The notes below the pieces were generated by a model that did no database searches, was not told where the DNA came from, and saw only the letters and a list, made by a program, of their open reading frames with translations. A DNA stretch of 64,000 nt from Bradyrhizobium roseum. GTDB lineage: Bacteria; Pseudomonadota; Alphaproteobacteria; Rhizobiales; Xanthobacteraceae. Positions 34,766 to 44,200 of the stretch are shown here, piece by piece. The DNA lies in NCBI RefSeq assembly GCF_030413175.1, contig NZ_CP129212.1, positions 3,968,001-4,032,000 of the forward strand, read 5' to 3'. How positions within the stretch are numbered: the stretch's first letter is position 1; each line of letters starts with the position of its first letter. The position numbers and the translations under genes were made by a program.

Positions 34766-35953
34766 CTATCCCAGCCAGCGCGCGATGCGCGCCACCGCTT
34801 CATGCATCTCCTCGGCAGAGCGCGCGTAGGAGAAGCGAATGAAGTGGCGGCCGTGGATCGGATCGAAGTCGACGCCGGGCGTCGCCGCCACATGCGCCTT
34901 TTCCAGCATGCGGCCGGCGAATTCAAAGCTGTCGGCGGTGAAATCCGAAACGTCGGCGTAGAGGTAGAAGGCGCCGTCCGCCGGCAGGAATTTGGTGAGG
35001 CCGGCCTTCGGCAGCCCCTCGATCAAGATGCGGCGGTTCTCCTGGTAGCCCCGCTTGATCGCCTCCATCTCCTCGCGGCCTTCAAAGGCCGCTTCAGCCG
35101 CGATCTGCGACAGCGTCGGCACCGAGATCGACAGGTTCTGCTGCAACCGCTCGATCGGCCGCACCAGCGGCTCCGGCACCACCATCCAGCCGACCCGCCA
35201 GCCGGTCATGCAGAAATATTTCGAGAATGAGTTGATCACCAGCGCTTGCGGTGAAAGCTCCGCCGCCGTCACCGCCGGAAACGCGTAGTCGAGACCGTGA
35301 TAGATTTCGTCGGAGATGAAGCGGATGCCGGCGCCTTCCGCCGCAGTGATCAGCCCGGTGAGCGCTTCGCGAGACATCATCGTTCCGGTCGGATTGGCGG
35401 GACTGCCGACCAGCACGCCTTTCAGCGGCGCCTGGCGGTGCGCGGCCAGCAAGGCCTCGCCGGTCAGCGCATGACGCGTCGCACTCGAAGTCTCGATCAG
35501 CACCGGCTCGCAGCCGAGCGCGGTCAGGATGTGCCGGTACGGCGGATAACCCGGCACCGTCACCGCGACCCGGTCGCCCGGCTCGAACATCGACAGGAAC
35601 GCGAGAATGAATCCGCCCGACGAGCCGGTCGTGATCACGATGCGCTCGGGATCGACCGCACAGCCGTACGTATCGCGATAGTGTTTCGCGATTCGCACGC
35701 GCAGCGAGGGAATGCCGAGCGCCGATGTGTAATCGATCCGTGTCGAATCGAGCGCCGCGTGCGCAGCCGCAATGGCGACCTTGGGAGCCGGCGCCGCCGG
35801 TTGTCCCACTTCCATGTGAATGACATGGCCGCCGGCGGCTTCGATGCGGGCTGCCGCCGCCATCACGTCCATGACCATGAAAGGCGGAACATCGCTTCGG
35901 GCGGAAGGCGTGAGCAACGGCGCCGCGCGGTCTCTAAGTGTCGATTCCAGCAT
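34766..35953 (-). CDS. Class I/II PLP-dependent aminotransferase
   Basis: 395-residue fold-type I aminotransferase similar to the aspartate/alanine group. Visible motifs: MEVGQPAAPAPK near the N-terminus, YTSALGIPSLR, the SPANPTGTMMS loop, and the PLP lysine in NSFSKYFCMTGWRVGW; the C-terminal Arg is in HFIRFSYA. The amino donor and acceptor cannot be assigned. It lies upstream of bioY in the same direction, but the DNA gives no proof of a biotin link. Confidence 0.9.
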   Translation of the reverse strand: MLESTLRDRAAPLLTPSARSDVPPFMVMDVMAAAARIEAAGGHVIHMEVGQPAAPAPKVAIAAAHAALDSTRIDYTSALGIPSLRVRIAKHYRDTYGCAVDPERIVITTGSSGGFILAFLSMFEPGDRVAVTVPGYPPYRHILTALGCEPVLIETSSATRHALTGEALLAAHRQAPLKGVLVGSPANPTGTMMSREALTGLITAAEGAGIRFISDEIYHGLDYAFPAVTAAELSPQALVINSFSKYFCMTGWRVGWMVVPEPLVRPIERLQQNLSISVPTLSQIAAEAAFEGREEMEAIKRGYQENRRILIEGLPKAGLTKFLPADGAFYLYADVSDFTADSFEFAGRMLEKAHVAATPGVDFDPIHGRHFIRFSYARSAEEMHEAVARIARWLG

Positions 35954-36181
35954 CGATAACTGCTATTTGCACAGGACGCAGCCCATTCAGGTTCCCGACC
36001 GGCAACCGCCCCAGACTGGCCGTATTCGGTGGCTTGTTATAACCTTTTCCAGCGAAGCGCTACCGGCTCGGGCGAAAGAAACGCTTTGAACGAGCAGACC
36101 GGGACCCGTTTCTGATCTAGTTGAACATCGAACCGGCGACCGGGCAGATCCGGACGTGCCGCCAATCGCCAAAGACCGCTC

Positions 36182-37588
36182 ATGCCGCTCCGTATCGTCT
36201 TACGCAAGATGCCACTGAAGTCGACCGCGCTGATGCTGGCGGTCTCGCTCGTCGCTGCGCCGATGGCTGCCGTGGCGCAGCAGGCCAAGGGTCCGCCGGT
36301 GCTCCGCGACACCGAGACGGAGCAATTGCTGCGCGAATATACCAGGCCGATCCTGCGCGCCGCCGGCCTGGAAAAGCAGAACATCCAGATGGTGATCATC
36401 AACCAGGGCGTCTTCAATGCCTTCGTTGCCGACGGCCGCCGCATCTTCGTCAACTACGGCGCGATCATGCAGTCGGAGACGCCGAACCAGATCATCGGCG
36501 TGATGGCGCACGAAACCGGCCACCTCGCCGGCGGCCATCTCGCCAAGATGCGCGAGCAGATGGCGCAGGCCCAGACCCAGATGATCATCGCGATGCTGCT
36601 CGGCGCCGGCGCCATGGTGGCCGGCGCGCAAGGCGGCGGTGGCAACAGCGGGCTGGCGAACGCCGGTGCTGCGATGTTCTCGGCGCCCGGCGAAATCATC
36701 CGCCGCAACCTGCTCTCCTACGTGCGCCAGCAGGAAGAGAACGCCGACAAGGCCGGCGTGAAATTTCTGAACGCCACCGGGCAATCTTCGCGCGGCATGT
36801 ATGAGACCTTCAAGCGCTTCACCGAGGAAAGCCTGTTTGCCGCGCGCGGCACCGATCCTTACGTCCAGTCGCACCCGATGCCGTCGCAGCGCGTCGCTGC
36901 GCTGGAAGAACTGGCGCGGTCGAGCCCCTACTGGGACAAGAAGGACGACCCCGCCCTGCAGCTGCGACATGAAATGGTGCGCGCCAAGATCTCGGCCTTC
37001 ATGGAGCGGCAGGAGACCGTGTACCGGCGCTATCCGCTGTCCAACAACAGCCTGCCGGCGCGTTATGCCCACGCGATCTCGACCTACCTGCATGGAGATT
37101 TGCGCAGCGCGCTTTCCCAGATTGACGCGTTGATCCAGCAGCAGCCTAACAATCCGTATTTCCACGAGGTGCGCGGCCAGGCGCTGCTCGAGGGCGGCAA
37201 GCCGCAGGAGGCGATTGCGCCGCTACGCAGGGCAGTGCAGCTTTCCAATAATTCCCCGCTGATCGAGATGATGCTCGGACAAGCCCTGGTGGCGACCAAC
37301 AACAACGCCTACACCGACGAGGCCATCTCCATCCTCCGTGCCGCGGTCGCGCGCGAGACCGAGGCCCCGCTCGGCTACATGCAGCTCGCAATGGCCTATG
37401 GCCGCAAGGGCGACTACGCCCAGGCGGATCTGGCATCCGCGCAGGCCGCGTTTCTTCGCGGTGACAACAAGACGGCGCGCGACCTGGCGTCGCGGGCAAA
37501 GACGCGTTTCGCCATCGGGACGCCCGGATGGGTGAAGGCTGACGACATTGTGAGCGCCAAGCCGCTGCCCGGCCAGAAGAGCAACTAG
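36182..37588 (+). CDS. M48 family periplasmic metalloprotease with TPR repeats (BepA-like)
   Basis: 468-residue secreted protease. Signal peptide at about residues 10-32 (LKSTALMLAVSLVAAPMAAVAQ), an M48 domain with Zn motif HETGH at 110-114 and a third ligand region around RQQEENADKAGV, then C-terminal TPR helices from about residue 285. The architecture matches BepA/YfgC, which clears stalled outer-membrane proteins. An internal ATG at 36209 could be the start. It is followed 89 bp later by a DsbA-like gene in the same direction, so both may serve envelope quality control. Confidence 0.93.
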   Translation: MPLRIVLRKMPLKSTALMLAVSLVAAPMAAVAQQAKGPPVLRDTETEQLLREYTRPILRAAGLEKQNIQMVIINQGVFNAFVADGRRIFVNYGAIMQSETPNQIIGVMAHETGHLAGGHLAKMREQMAQAQTQMIIAMLLGAGAMVAGAQGGGGNSGLANAGAAMFSAPGEIIRRNLLSYVRQQEENADKAGVKFLNATGQSSRGMYETFKRFTEESLFAARGTDPYVQSHPMPSQRVAALEELARSSPYWDKKDDPALQLRHEMVRAKISAFMERQETVYRRYPLSNNSLPARYAHAISTYLHGDLRSALSQIDALIQQQPNNPYFHEVRGQALLEGGKPQEAIAPLRRAVQLSNNSPLIEMMLGQALVATNNNAYTDEAISILRAAVARETEAPLGYMQLAMAYGRKGDYAQADLASAQAAFLRGDNKTARDLASRAKTRFAIGTPGWVKADDIVSAKPLPGQKSN

Positions 37589-37677
37589 AAATCACCCGCT
37601 TTCGGCTATATTCCGGCATATTCTCCGGGAGCCGGCTCAGCAGAATTGCCCGGGACCCGCCGCATAAGGATTAACCG

Positions 37678-38445
37678 ATGTCCTCGTTCCGTTTCCTGAC
37701 TTCCACGTTGTTCGCCCTGGCGCTATGCGGCGCGCCGGTATCCGCTTCCGCGCAGAGCTTCAATGACGCGCAGCGCAGCGATATCCAGAAGATCGTGCGC
37801 GAATACCTGATCGCAAACCCCGAAGTGCTCGAAGAGGCGATGACCGAGCTCGGCAAGCGCCAGGCCGCCGCGGAAGCCGCCAAGCACGAAGCCGGCGTCG
37901 CCAAAAACGCCGACGCGATCTTCAACTCGGCGCGCAACGTCACGCTCGGCAACAAGGACGGCGACGTCACCTTCGTCGAGTTCTTCGACTACAATTGCGG
38001 CTACTGCAAGCGCGCGATGACCGACATGATGGAGTTGATGAAGTCCGATCCGAAGCTGAAGGTGGTGCTTAAGGAGTTCCCGGTGCTGGGCGCGGGCTCG
38101 GTCGAGGCCGCCCAGGTCGGCGTCGCCATCCGGATGCAGGATCCGTCCGGCAAGAAATATCTCGACTTCCACCAGAAGCTGCTCACCGGCCGCGGCGCCG
38201 TCGACAAGGCGCGCGCGATGGCGGTCGCCAAGGAAGTCGGCCTCGACATGGCGAAGCTGGAGAAGGATCTTGCCAGCGCCGAGGTGCGCAACACGCTGGA
38301 GGAGAATTTCAAGCTCGCCGAAGCGATGGGTATGAACGGCACGCCGAGCTACGTGATCGGCAAGCAGGTCGTGATCGGCGCGGTCGGCGTCGAGAGCCTG
38401 CGCGAAAAAATCAGCAATGCCCGTTGCGGCAAGGCGACCTGCTGA
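37678..38445 (+). CDS. DsbA-family thiol:disulfide oxidoreductase
   Basis: 255-residue periplasmic thioredoxin-fold protein. Signal peptide 1-25 (ending SASAQ), an N-terminal helical segment (SDIQKIVREYLIANPEVLEEAM, as in the Com1/ScsC-like branch), active site C107-G-Y-C110 in FDYNCGYCKRA, and a cis-Pro loop NGTPSYVIG. Two further cysteines near the C-terminus (ARCGKATC) could form an extra disulfide. A terminator follows. Confidence 0.94.
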   Translation: MSSFRFLTSTLFALALCGAPVSASAQSFNDAQRSDIQKIVREYLIANPEVLEEAMTELGKRQAAAEAAKHEAGVAKNADAIFNSARNVTLGNKDGDVTFVEFFDYNCGYCKRAMTDMMELMKSDPKLKVVLKEFPVLGAGSVEAAQVGVAIRMQDPSGKKYLDFHQKLLTGRGAVDKARAMAVAKEVGLDMAKLEKDLASAEVRNTLEENFKLAEAMGMNGTPSYVIGKQVVIGAVGVESLREKISNARCGKATC

Positions 38446-38473
38446 GGACTTTGCCAATAGCCCACCCGCGACG

Positions 38474-38503
38474 AAGGCCGGCCTGACAGCCGGCCTTTTG
38501 TTT
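38474..38503 (+). terminator. Rho-independent terminator after the DsbA-family gene
   Basis: Stem AAGGCCGGC / GCCGGCCTT (38474-38482 and 38489-38497), loop ctgaca, then TTTTGTTT. Confidence 0.88.
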
Positions 38504-38638
38504 ACGGTGCCAAACATCCGCATCAGTTCACCCGGCATTCACAAAACAAACCCCTCGGAACCGCCGATCCGCCGGAACATCAGACACCTCCTCACGTTGT
38601 CGGTCGGGCAATGCAGAAACATGTGAGGAGACATTCTG

Positions 38639-39403
38639 ATGAACAATCGCTTTTTGATTTCGGTCGCGACCGCGGCTCTGATCGCGGGAACGGGTTTGGC
38701 CAACGCGCAGGGCACGGGCGGCGGCGCAGGGTCGGCGGCACCCGCGGCGCAGCAGAGCGCGCCACCTTCCGGCGGTGCCTCGTCCGGCGGCGCGATGCAG
38801 CGTGACACCGGCGGCAGCTCCGGCATGAAGGGCGCTGAATCCGGCATGAAGGGTGAATCGGGCATGAAAGGCTCCGAGCCCGGCATGAAGGCTTCTGATT
38901 CGACCGATAAGGCACCGTCCGGCAGCAAGAGCGCGCAGGACGGCAACCGGATGCAGGGCGAGAAGTCCAAGAGCATGCAGTCGGAAACCGATTCCAAGGG
39001 CGGCAAGGACATGAAGGCCGACGGCCGCGACAGCAAGGGCGGCACCACGACCACTGAAAGCCGCGACGGCAAGACCGACACCAAGTCGGGCACGGCTGCC
39101 AGCGATACCAAGTCGCAGACCACGGGCAACGCCGCCACCTCGGCGACCGCTGCTCCGCCGGCTGAAAAGCGTACCCAGATCAACACCGCCATCAGGTCGG
39201 CGAAGATCCAGGAAACCACCAACGTGAACTTCAATATCTCGGTCGGCACCGCGGTGCCCGCGTCGGTCCGCTTCCACCCGCTTCCGCCCCGGATCGTCGA
39301 GATCTATCCGGAATGGCGCGGCTATGAAGTGATCCTGGTGAATGGACGCTACGTCATCGTCCGCCCGCAGACCCGCGAGATCGTCTACATCATCGAGGGC
39401 TGA
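38639..39403 (+). CDS. Secreted DUF1236 protein with Ser/Gly/Lys-rich repeats
   Basis: 254 residues. Signal peptide 1-23 (ending LANAQ), a long low-complexity middle (about 25-175) with repeats [27 protein letters not shown], and a compact C-terminal domain ending [20 protein letters not shown], the DUF1236 signature frequent in Bradyrhizobium. The start is fixed by GAGGAG eight bases upstream. Function is unknown; the domain is typical of small exported proteins of this group. Confidence 0.88.
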   Translation: MNNRFLISVATAALIAGTGLANAQGTGGGAGSAAPAAQQSAPPSGGASSGGAMQRDTGGSSGMKGAESGMKGESGMKGSEPGMKASDSTDKAPSGSKSAQDGNRMQGEKSKSMQSETDSKGGKDMKADGRDSKGGTTTTESRDGKTDTKSGTAASDTKSQTTGNAATSATAAPPAEKRTQINTAIRSAKIQETTNVNFNISVGTAVPASVRFHPLPPRIVEIYPEWRGYEVILVNGRYVIVRPQTREIVYIIEG

Positions 39404-39437
39404 CGAACTTCGGTCGCAGATTCTTCGCGCAGCAATC

Positions 39438-39470
39438 GGGGGTGGGCAGAGATGCCCGCCCCCTTTTTCT
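39438..39470 (+). terminator. Rho-independent terminator after the DUF1236 gene
   Basis: Stem gggggtgggca / tgcccgccccc (39438-39448 and 39453-39463, one G-U pair), loop gaga, then TTTTTCTT. Confidence 0.9.
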
Positions 39471-39645
39471 TGCGAACCCAATGTCCAAAAATTGGTTAAC
39501 GAATGATTTCCACAGGTTCCGCGCGGGTTTTTACGAATTGGATGAGGCATTTGGGCGGCATTCCGGCCGACCGGAAGGCTTCCCCTTGGCCGCGTTGTTA
39601 CCTATAACCCCGCGACCTGCACCACCCCTCTTTGCTGGAATCCGG

Positions 39646-40125
39646 ATGGCCCAAGGAAGCGCCCAAGCCCCCGCCGCGACGATCTACGTCCTCAACGGCC
39701 CGAACCTCAACATGCTGGGGACGCGCGAGCCTGAAACCTATGGCCATGCGACGCTCGCTGATGTTGAAAGACTGTGCGTGGAAACCGCCGCGCAGTTCGG
39801 GCTCAAGGCGGATTGCCGCCAGTCGAACCGCGAAGGCGAATTGATCGACTTCATCCACGAGGCGCATGCCAAGAAGGTGGCCGGCATCATCATCAATGCC
39901 GGCGGATATTCACATACCTCGATCGCGTTGCACGATGCGCTGGTGGCAGTGAAGATCCCCACGGTGGAAGTGCATGTCAGCAACATCCACGCCCGCGAGA
40001 GCTTTCGTCATCACTCCTACACGGCCATGGCCGCGTTTGCCTCGCTTTGCGGCTTTGGCATCGACGGCTACCGGCTCGCAGTATCCGGCCTTGCCGCCAA
40101 GCTCGGCGCCAAGACCAAGACCTAA
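39646..40125 (+). CDS. aroQ: 3-dehydroquinate dehydratase, type II
   Basis: 159-residue shikimate-pathway enzyme converting 3-dehydroquinate to 3-dehydroshikimate. Family motifs: [47 protein letters not shown] and [17 protein letters not shown] (catalytic His and substrate-loop residues). The start [10 protein letters not shown] at 39646 gives the normal length; the longer open frame from 39442 runs through the upstream terminator and is rejected. It precedes accB-accC in the same direction. Confidence 0.96.
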   Translation: MAQGSAQAPAATIYVLNGPNLNMLGTREPETYGHATLADVERLCVETAAQFGLKADCRQSNREGELIDFIHEAHAKKVAGIIINAGGYSHTSIALHDALVAVKIPTVEVHVSNIHARESFRHHSYTAMAAFASLCGFGIDGYRLAVSGLAAKLGAKTKT

Positions 40126-40201
40126 CGTCAAACCTGACGTCGACCGACACCACGCCTGACGCTTCAGCCGTCACCCACATCGAGAATTCCGGATCAAGAG
40201 C

Positions 40202-40687
40202 ATGGCCCGCCAGCCCGACAACAAGTCAGCGGACAAAACAGCCGCAAACCTCAAAAGCGACGACAGCGCGCTCATTCGCGAGCTTGCCTTGCTGCTGGAT
40301 GAGACCAGCCTGACCGAGATCGAAATCGAGCGCTCCGGCCTGCGGGTGCGGGTCGCCCGCAACGTCACCGTGTCGGCGGCGATGCCGGCGAGCTATCAGC
40401 CGGTGGCCGCCGCAGGCGCCGCCCCCGCGGCGGGCGCAGATCTGGCCAAGCACCCGGGCGCGGTCCCCTCGCCGATGGTCGGCACCGCCTATTGGGCGCC
40501 CGAGCCCGGCGCCAAGCCGTTCATCGACGTCGGCAGCAAGGTATCGGCCGGGCAGACGCTGCTGATCATCGAAGCCATGAAGACGATGAACCAGATTCCG
40601 TCGCCGCGCGCGGGCACCGTGACGCAGATACTCGTCGAGGACGGCCAGCCGGTCGAATTCGGCGAGCCATTGGTAATTATCGAGTAG
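40202..40687 (+). CDS. accB: Biotin carboxyl carrier protein of acetyl-CoA carboxylase
   Basis: 161-residue BCCP that carries carboxybiotin in the first step of fatty acid synthesis. An N-terminal helical segment ([23 protein letters not shown]) and a Pro/Ala linker precede the biotinyl domain, with the biotin-accepting K127 in EAMKTMN. Full length. It lies 76 bp after aroQ and 85 bp before accC, with which it is certainly co-expressed. Confidence 0.97.
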   Translation: MARQPDNKSADKTAANLKSDDSALIRELALLLDETSLTEIEIERSGLRVRVARNVTVSAAMPASYQPVAAAGAAPAAGADLAKHPGAVPSPMVGTAYWAPEPGAKPFIDVGSKVSAGQTLLIIEAMKTMNQIPSPRAGTVTQILVEDGQPVEFGEPLVIIE

Positions 40688-40696
40688 AGCGCGAAC

Positions 40697-40760
40697 GGCG
40701 AGTAGCGAATAGCGAATGGGTATCTCCCACTAATTCGCTACTCGCCATTCGCTACTCGCC
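40697..40760. repeat. Inverted plus direct repeat in the accB-accC spacer
   Basis: The 14-mer ggcgagtagcgaat (40697-40710) has a perfect inverted copy at 40733-40746, and that copy is directly repeated at 40747-40760 (attcgctactcgcc twice in tandem). The message can fold as one of two alternative hairpins just before the accC start. This type of GCGAATAGCGAATGG element is dispersed in Bradyrhizobium-like genomes. Confidence 0.75.
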
Positions 40761-40772
40761 TGCGGGGACTGC

Positions 40773-42134
40773 ATGTTCGACAAGATTCTCATAGCCAATC
40801 GCGGCGAGATCGCGCTCCGCGTGCTGCGCGCGTGCAAGGAGCTCGGCATCTCCACGGTCGCGGTGCATTCGACCGCCGACGCCGACGCCATGCATGTGCG
40901 GCTCGCCGACGAAAGCGTCTGCATCGGGCCGCCGCCGTCGAAGGATTCCTATCTCAACATCCCGGCGCTGCTCGCGGCCTGCGAGATCACCGGCGCCGAC
41001 GCCGTGCATCCCGGCTACGGCTTTTTGTCGGAAAACGCCCGCTTCGCCGAAATCCTCGCCGAGCACAATCTGCATTTCATCGGCCCGAAGGCCGAACACA
41101 TCCGCCTGATGGGCGACAAGATCGAGGCCAAGAAGACAGCCAAGCGGCTCGGCATCCCCGTCGTGCCCGGCTCCGACGGCGCGGTTTCCCCCGAAGACGA
41201 TGCGCTGGCGATCGGCAAGGCGATCGGCTTTCCGGTGCTCGTGAAGGCGGCCGCCGGCGGCGGCGGGCGCGGCATGAAGGTGGCGCACTCCGCCGACGAC
41301 CTGTTGATGGCTCTGTCGACCGCGTCCAACGAAGCCAAGTCGGCCTTCGGCGACGCCTCGGTCTATCTCGAGAAATACCTGCAGAAGCCGCGTCATATCG
41401 AGATCCAGATTCTCGGCGACGGCCGGGGCGGTGCGATCCATCTCGGCGAGCGCGATTGCTCGCTGCAGCGCCGTCACCAGAAGGTCTGGGAGGAAGGCCC
41501 CTCGCCCGTGCTTTCCGCCGCCGCCCGCGCCAGGATCGGCGAGACCTGCGCCCAGGCGATGCGCGACATGAAGTATCTCGGCGTCGGCACCATCGAATTC
41601 CTCTACGAGGACGGCGAGTTCTATTTCATCGAAATGAACACCCGCATCCAGGTCGAGCATCCCGTCACCGAGAGCATCACCGACATCGACCTCGTGCTGG
41701 AGCAGATCCGCATCGCCGCCGGCGGCGACCTGCCCGCCAAGCAGGAAGAGATCGCCATCATCGGCCATGCCATCGAATGCCGCGTCAATGCGGAAAATCC
41801 GCAGACCTTCCGGCCCTCGCCCGGCAAGATCACGCAATTCCATCCGCCCGGCGGGCTCGGCGTGCGGATCGATTCCGCCGTCTATCAGGGCTATGTCATT
41901 CCGCCCTATTATGATTCGCTGGTCGGCAAGCTGATCGTGCACGGCAAGACCCGCGCCGAATGCCTGATGCGGCTGCGAAGGGCGCTCGACGAGATGGTGG
42001 TGGACGGCATCGAGACCACCCTGCCGCTGTTCCGGGCGCTGGTCCGGGAGGCCGACATCATCAACGGCGACTACCACATCCATTGGCTTGAGCAGTACCT
42101 CGCCGGCCAGCCGGCAGATGGCCAGGCGCGGTAG
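40773..42134 (+). CDS. accC: Biotin carboxylase subunit of acetyl-CoA carboxylase
   Basis: 453-residue ATP-grasp enzyme that carboxylates the biotin on AccB. Starts [21 protein letters not shown]; the ATP-binding glycine loop is [15 protein letters not shown]; carboxylase signatures are [11 protein letters not shown] and [16 protein letters not shown]. Normal length. It is followed by an accessory-type block rather than by aat, which lies 12 kb further on. Confidence 0.97.
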   Translation: MFDKILIANRGEIALRVLRACKELGISTVAVHSTADADAMHVRLADESVCIGPPPSKDSYLNIPALLAACEITGADAVHPGYGFLSENARFAEILAEHNLHFIGPKAEHIRLMGDKIEAKKTAKRLGIPVVPGSDGAVSPEDDALAIGKAIGFPVLVKAAAGGGGRGMKVAHSADDLLMALSTASNEAKSAFGDASVYLEKYLQKPRHIEIQILGDGRGGAIHLGERDCSLQRRHQKVWEEGPSPVLSAAARARIGETCAQAMRDMKYLGVGTIEFLYEDGEFYFIEMNTRIQVEHPVTESITDIDLVLEQIRIAAGGDLPAKQEEIAIIGHAIECRVNAENPQTFRPSPGKITQFHPPGGLGVRIDSAVYQGYVIPPYYDSLVGKLIVHGKTRAECLMRLRRALDEMVVDGIETTLPLFRALVREADIINGDYHIHWLEQYLAGQPADGQAR

Positions 42135-42233
42135 CAAAATCCCCGCCACGATGGAACCAATCAGGCCCTGCGGCATTATCGCAAGTTGGGGATCCCTTGC
42201 GGGGCAGTTCTATTTCGATGACCCGAGATCGTC

Positions 42234-43763
42234 GTGACGCCTGAGGCCCAGCGTCAGCGCGCTGTTTGGCAAGTCCTGCTGCTGTCGGCGGGACTTCTGG
42301 TGCTGGTCGCCGTCAGCGTCACCTCCGTCCTCCTGGTCAACAAGGCCCGCGACGCCAGCAGCCTCGTCGTCCATACGGTGGAGGTTGAAAGCCAGCTGTC
42401 TAACCTGCTGTTGGAAATTCGGCGCGCAGAGAGCGCCACGCGCGCCTACCTTCTGACATCGGCGCCGCAGTTCCTCGCTGAATACGAAGCAGCTGCCAGC
42501 AACATCCTGCCCGCCGCCGATCGGCTTGCAAAGATTACCAGCGATAACCCGGTTCAGGTCCGGAACTATGCCAAGCTGCGTACCGCGATCGAGCAGCGCC
42601 TGACCGAATTCGCGCGCGGCATCGACCGCGTCAAGAACAACGACGTCGCCACCAGCGTCACGGTGTTGCGCAACGGCACCTCGACCAGCGCCGTGCGGGC
42701 GATCGCCGAGGCCGGGCGCGACATGCGCGCCGAGGAAGAACGCTTGTTCGCCATGCGGACCGTCGACGCCGATCGAACGCAGGTACTGGCGTCTTCCGTG
42801 ACGATCGCCGGCTCTGGGCTCGTCATCGCATTGGGCGGACTCTCGGTTTTCCTGGTGCGGCGCTCGTCGCGTGCACGCGACGAGGCCGAAGCAAGCCTGC
42901 GCGATAACAACCTTAACCTCGAGGCCGCGATCGACGAGCGCACCGCGGATTTGCGCGAAGCCAATGACGAGATCCAGCGCTTCGCCTACATTGTCAGCCA
43001 CGATCTGCGTTCACCGCTGGTGAACATCATGGGCTTCACCAGCGAGCTGGAGGAATTGCGCGGCGACATCTTCAGGCGGATCGCGACGCTTTCCCGCGGG
43101 CAGTCCCCCGAACCGGCCGTCCCGGAAAACGCCACCGATACTGCCGAGCCCGTGCTCGAAGGCGCCGACAAGCAGCTCTCTGAAGAATTCACCGAGGCGC
43201 TTGGGTTCATCAAATCGTCGATCGGCAAGATGGACCGGCTGATATCGGCGATCCTCCATCTCACCCGCGAAGGCCGCCGGGAATTCCAGCCGGTCCGGAT
43301 CGACACCCGTGAGTTGATGGAGGGCATCGTGTCGACCGTGGCGCATCAAATCGCCGAGGCCCAGGCCAAGATCCGGATCGACGAATTGCCCACTATCGTC
43401 AGCGATCGCCTTGCAATGGAACAAATCTTTTCCAATCTGATCGACAATGCGCTCAAATACCTCAAGACTGGGGTTCCCGGCGAAATCGCGGTGCGCGGCC
43501 GCACCAAGCTCGGTTTTGCGATCTTTGAGATATCCGACAATGGGCGCGGCATCGACCCAAAGGACCATCAGCGCATTTTCGAGCTCTTCCGCCGCGCCGG
43601 AACCCAGGACAGGCCGGGACAGGGCATCGGCCTTGCCCACGTCCGGGCCTTGGTGCGGCGGCTGGGCGGAACCATGTCGGTCGCCTCAGAACTTCATCAG
43701 GGCAGCACGTTCACGATCACGTTGCCCATCAAATGGTCTGCCAACCGGAACACAGAGACATGA
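42234..43763 (+). CDS. Sensor histidine kinase with CHASE3 domain
   Basis: 509-residue membrane kinase. First helix at about 13-35 (VLLLSAGLLVLVAVSVTSVLLV), extracytoplasmic CHASE3 region (about 40-175: SQLSNLLLEIRRAESATRAYLLT), second helix about 185-208, a coiled linker, HisKA with phospho-acceptor H256 in FAYIVSHDLRSPL, and HATPase with NLIDNALKY, DNGRGID and GIGLAHVRALV. It starts with GTG. Its stop overlaps the start of the receiver gene (ATGA), so the two are translationally coupled. Confidence 0.93.
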   Translation: MTPEAQRQRAVWQVLLLSAGLLVLVAVSVTSVLLVNKARDASSLVVHTVEVESQLSNLLLEIRRAESATRAYLLTSAPQFLAEYEAAASNILPAADRLAKITSDNPVQVRNYAKLRTAIEQRLTEFARGIDRVKNNDVATSVTVLRNGTSTSAVRAIAEAGRDMRAEEERLFAMRTVDADRTQVLASSVTIAGSGLVIALGGLSVFLVRRSSRARDEAEASLRDNNLNLEAAIDERTADLREANDEIQRFAYIVSHDLRSPLVNIMGFTSELEELRGDIFRRIATLSRGQSPEPAVPENATDTAEPVLEGADKQLSEEFTEALGFIKSSIGKMDRLISAILHLTREGRREFQPVRIDTRELMEGIVSTVAHQIAEAQAKIRIDELPTIVSDRLAMEQIFSNLIDNALKYLKTGVPGEIAVRGRTKLGFAIFEISDNGRGIDPKDHQRIFELFRRAGTQDRPGQGIGLAHVRALVRRLGGTMSVASELHQGSTFTITLPIKWSANRNTET

Positions 43764-44200
43764 GCAATCCAGTCACCATCATCATGATCGAGGACGATGA
43801 GGGCCATGCCCGCCTGATCGAACGCAATATCCGTCGATCCGGTGTCAACAATGAGATAAAGCCGTTCACCAATGGTACAGCCGCGCTGGAATACCTGTTC
43901 GGCCAGGATGGAACGGGCCTCGACCACAAGGGCAACGCGCTCCTGATCCTGCTTGATCTCAATCTGCCCGATACGACCGGCATCGACATCCTGAAGCGGG
44001 TCAAGGAAAACAAATATCTCAAGGCCACGCCGGTGGTGGTGCTGACCACCACCGACGATTCCCACGAGATCAAGCGCTGCTACGAACTCGGTTGCAACGT
44101 CTACATCACCAAGCCGGTGAACTACGAAAGTTTTGCCAACGCCATTCGCCAACTCGGCCTGTTCTTTTCCGTCATCCAGGTACCTCCTGCAGCCACATGA
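43760..44200 (+). CDS. Single-domain response regulator (Rcp1-like)
   Basis: 146-residue receiver without output domain. Acidic pocket IEDDEGHARLIER, phospho-acceptor D66 in LLDLNLPDTTG, Thr in VVLTTTDD and Lys in YITKPVNYESF. It sits between two kinases with four-base ATGA overlaps on both sides, the layout of a shuttle protein in a phosphorelay. Confidence 0.93.
   Translation: MSNPVTIIMIEDDEGHARLIERNIRRSGVNNEIKPFTNGTAALEYLFGQDGTGLDHKGNALLILLDLNLPDTTGIDILKRVKENKYLKATPVVVLTTTDDSHEIKRCYELGCNVYITKPVNYESFANAIRQLGLFFSVIQVPPAAT

Noticed and set aside
39442..39645. Upstream extension of aroQ
   Set aside because: It begins inside the terminator hairpin of the previous gene and adds text absent from type II dehydroquinases.
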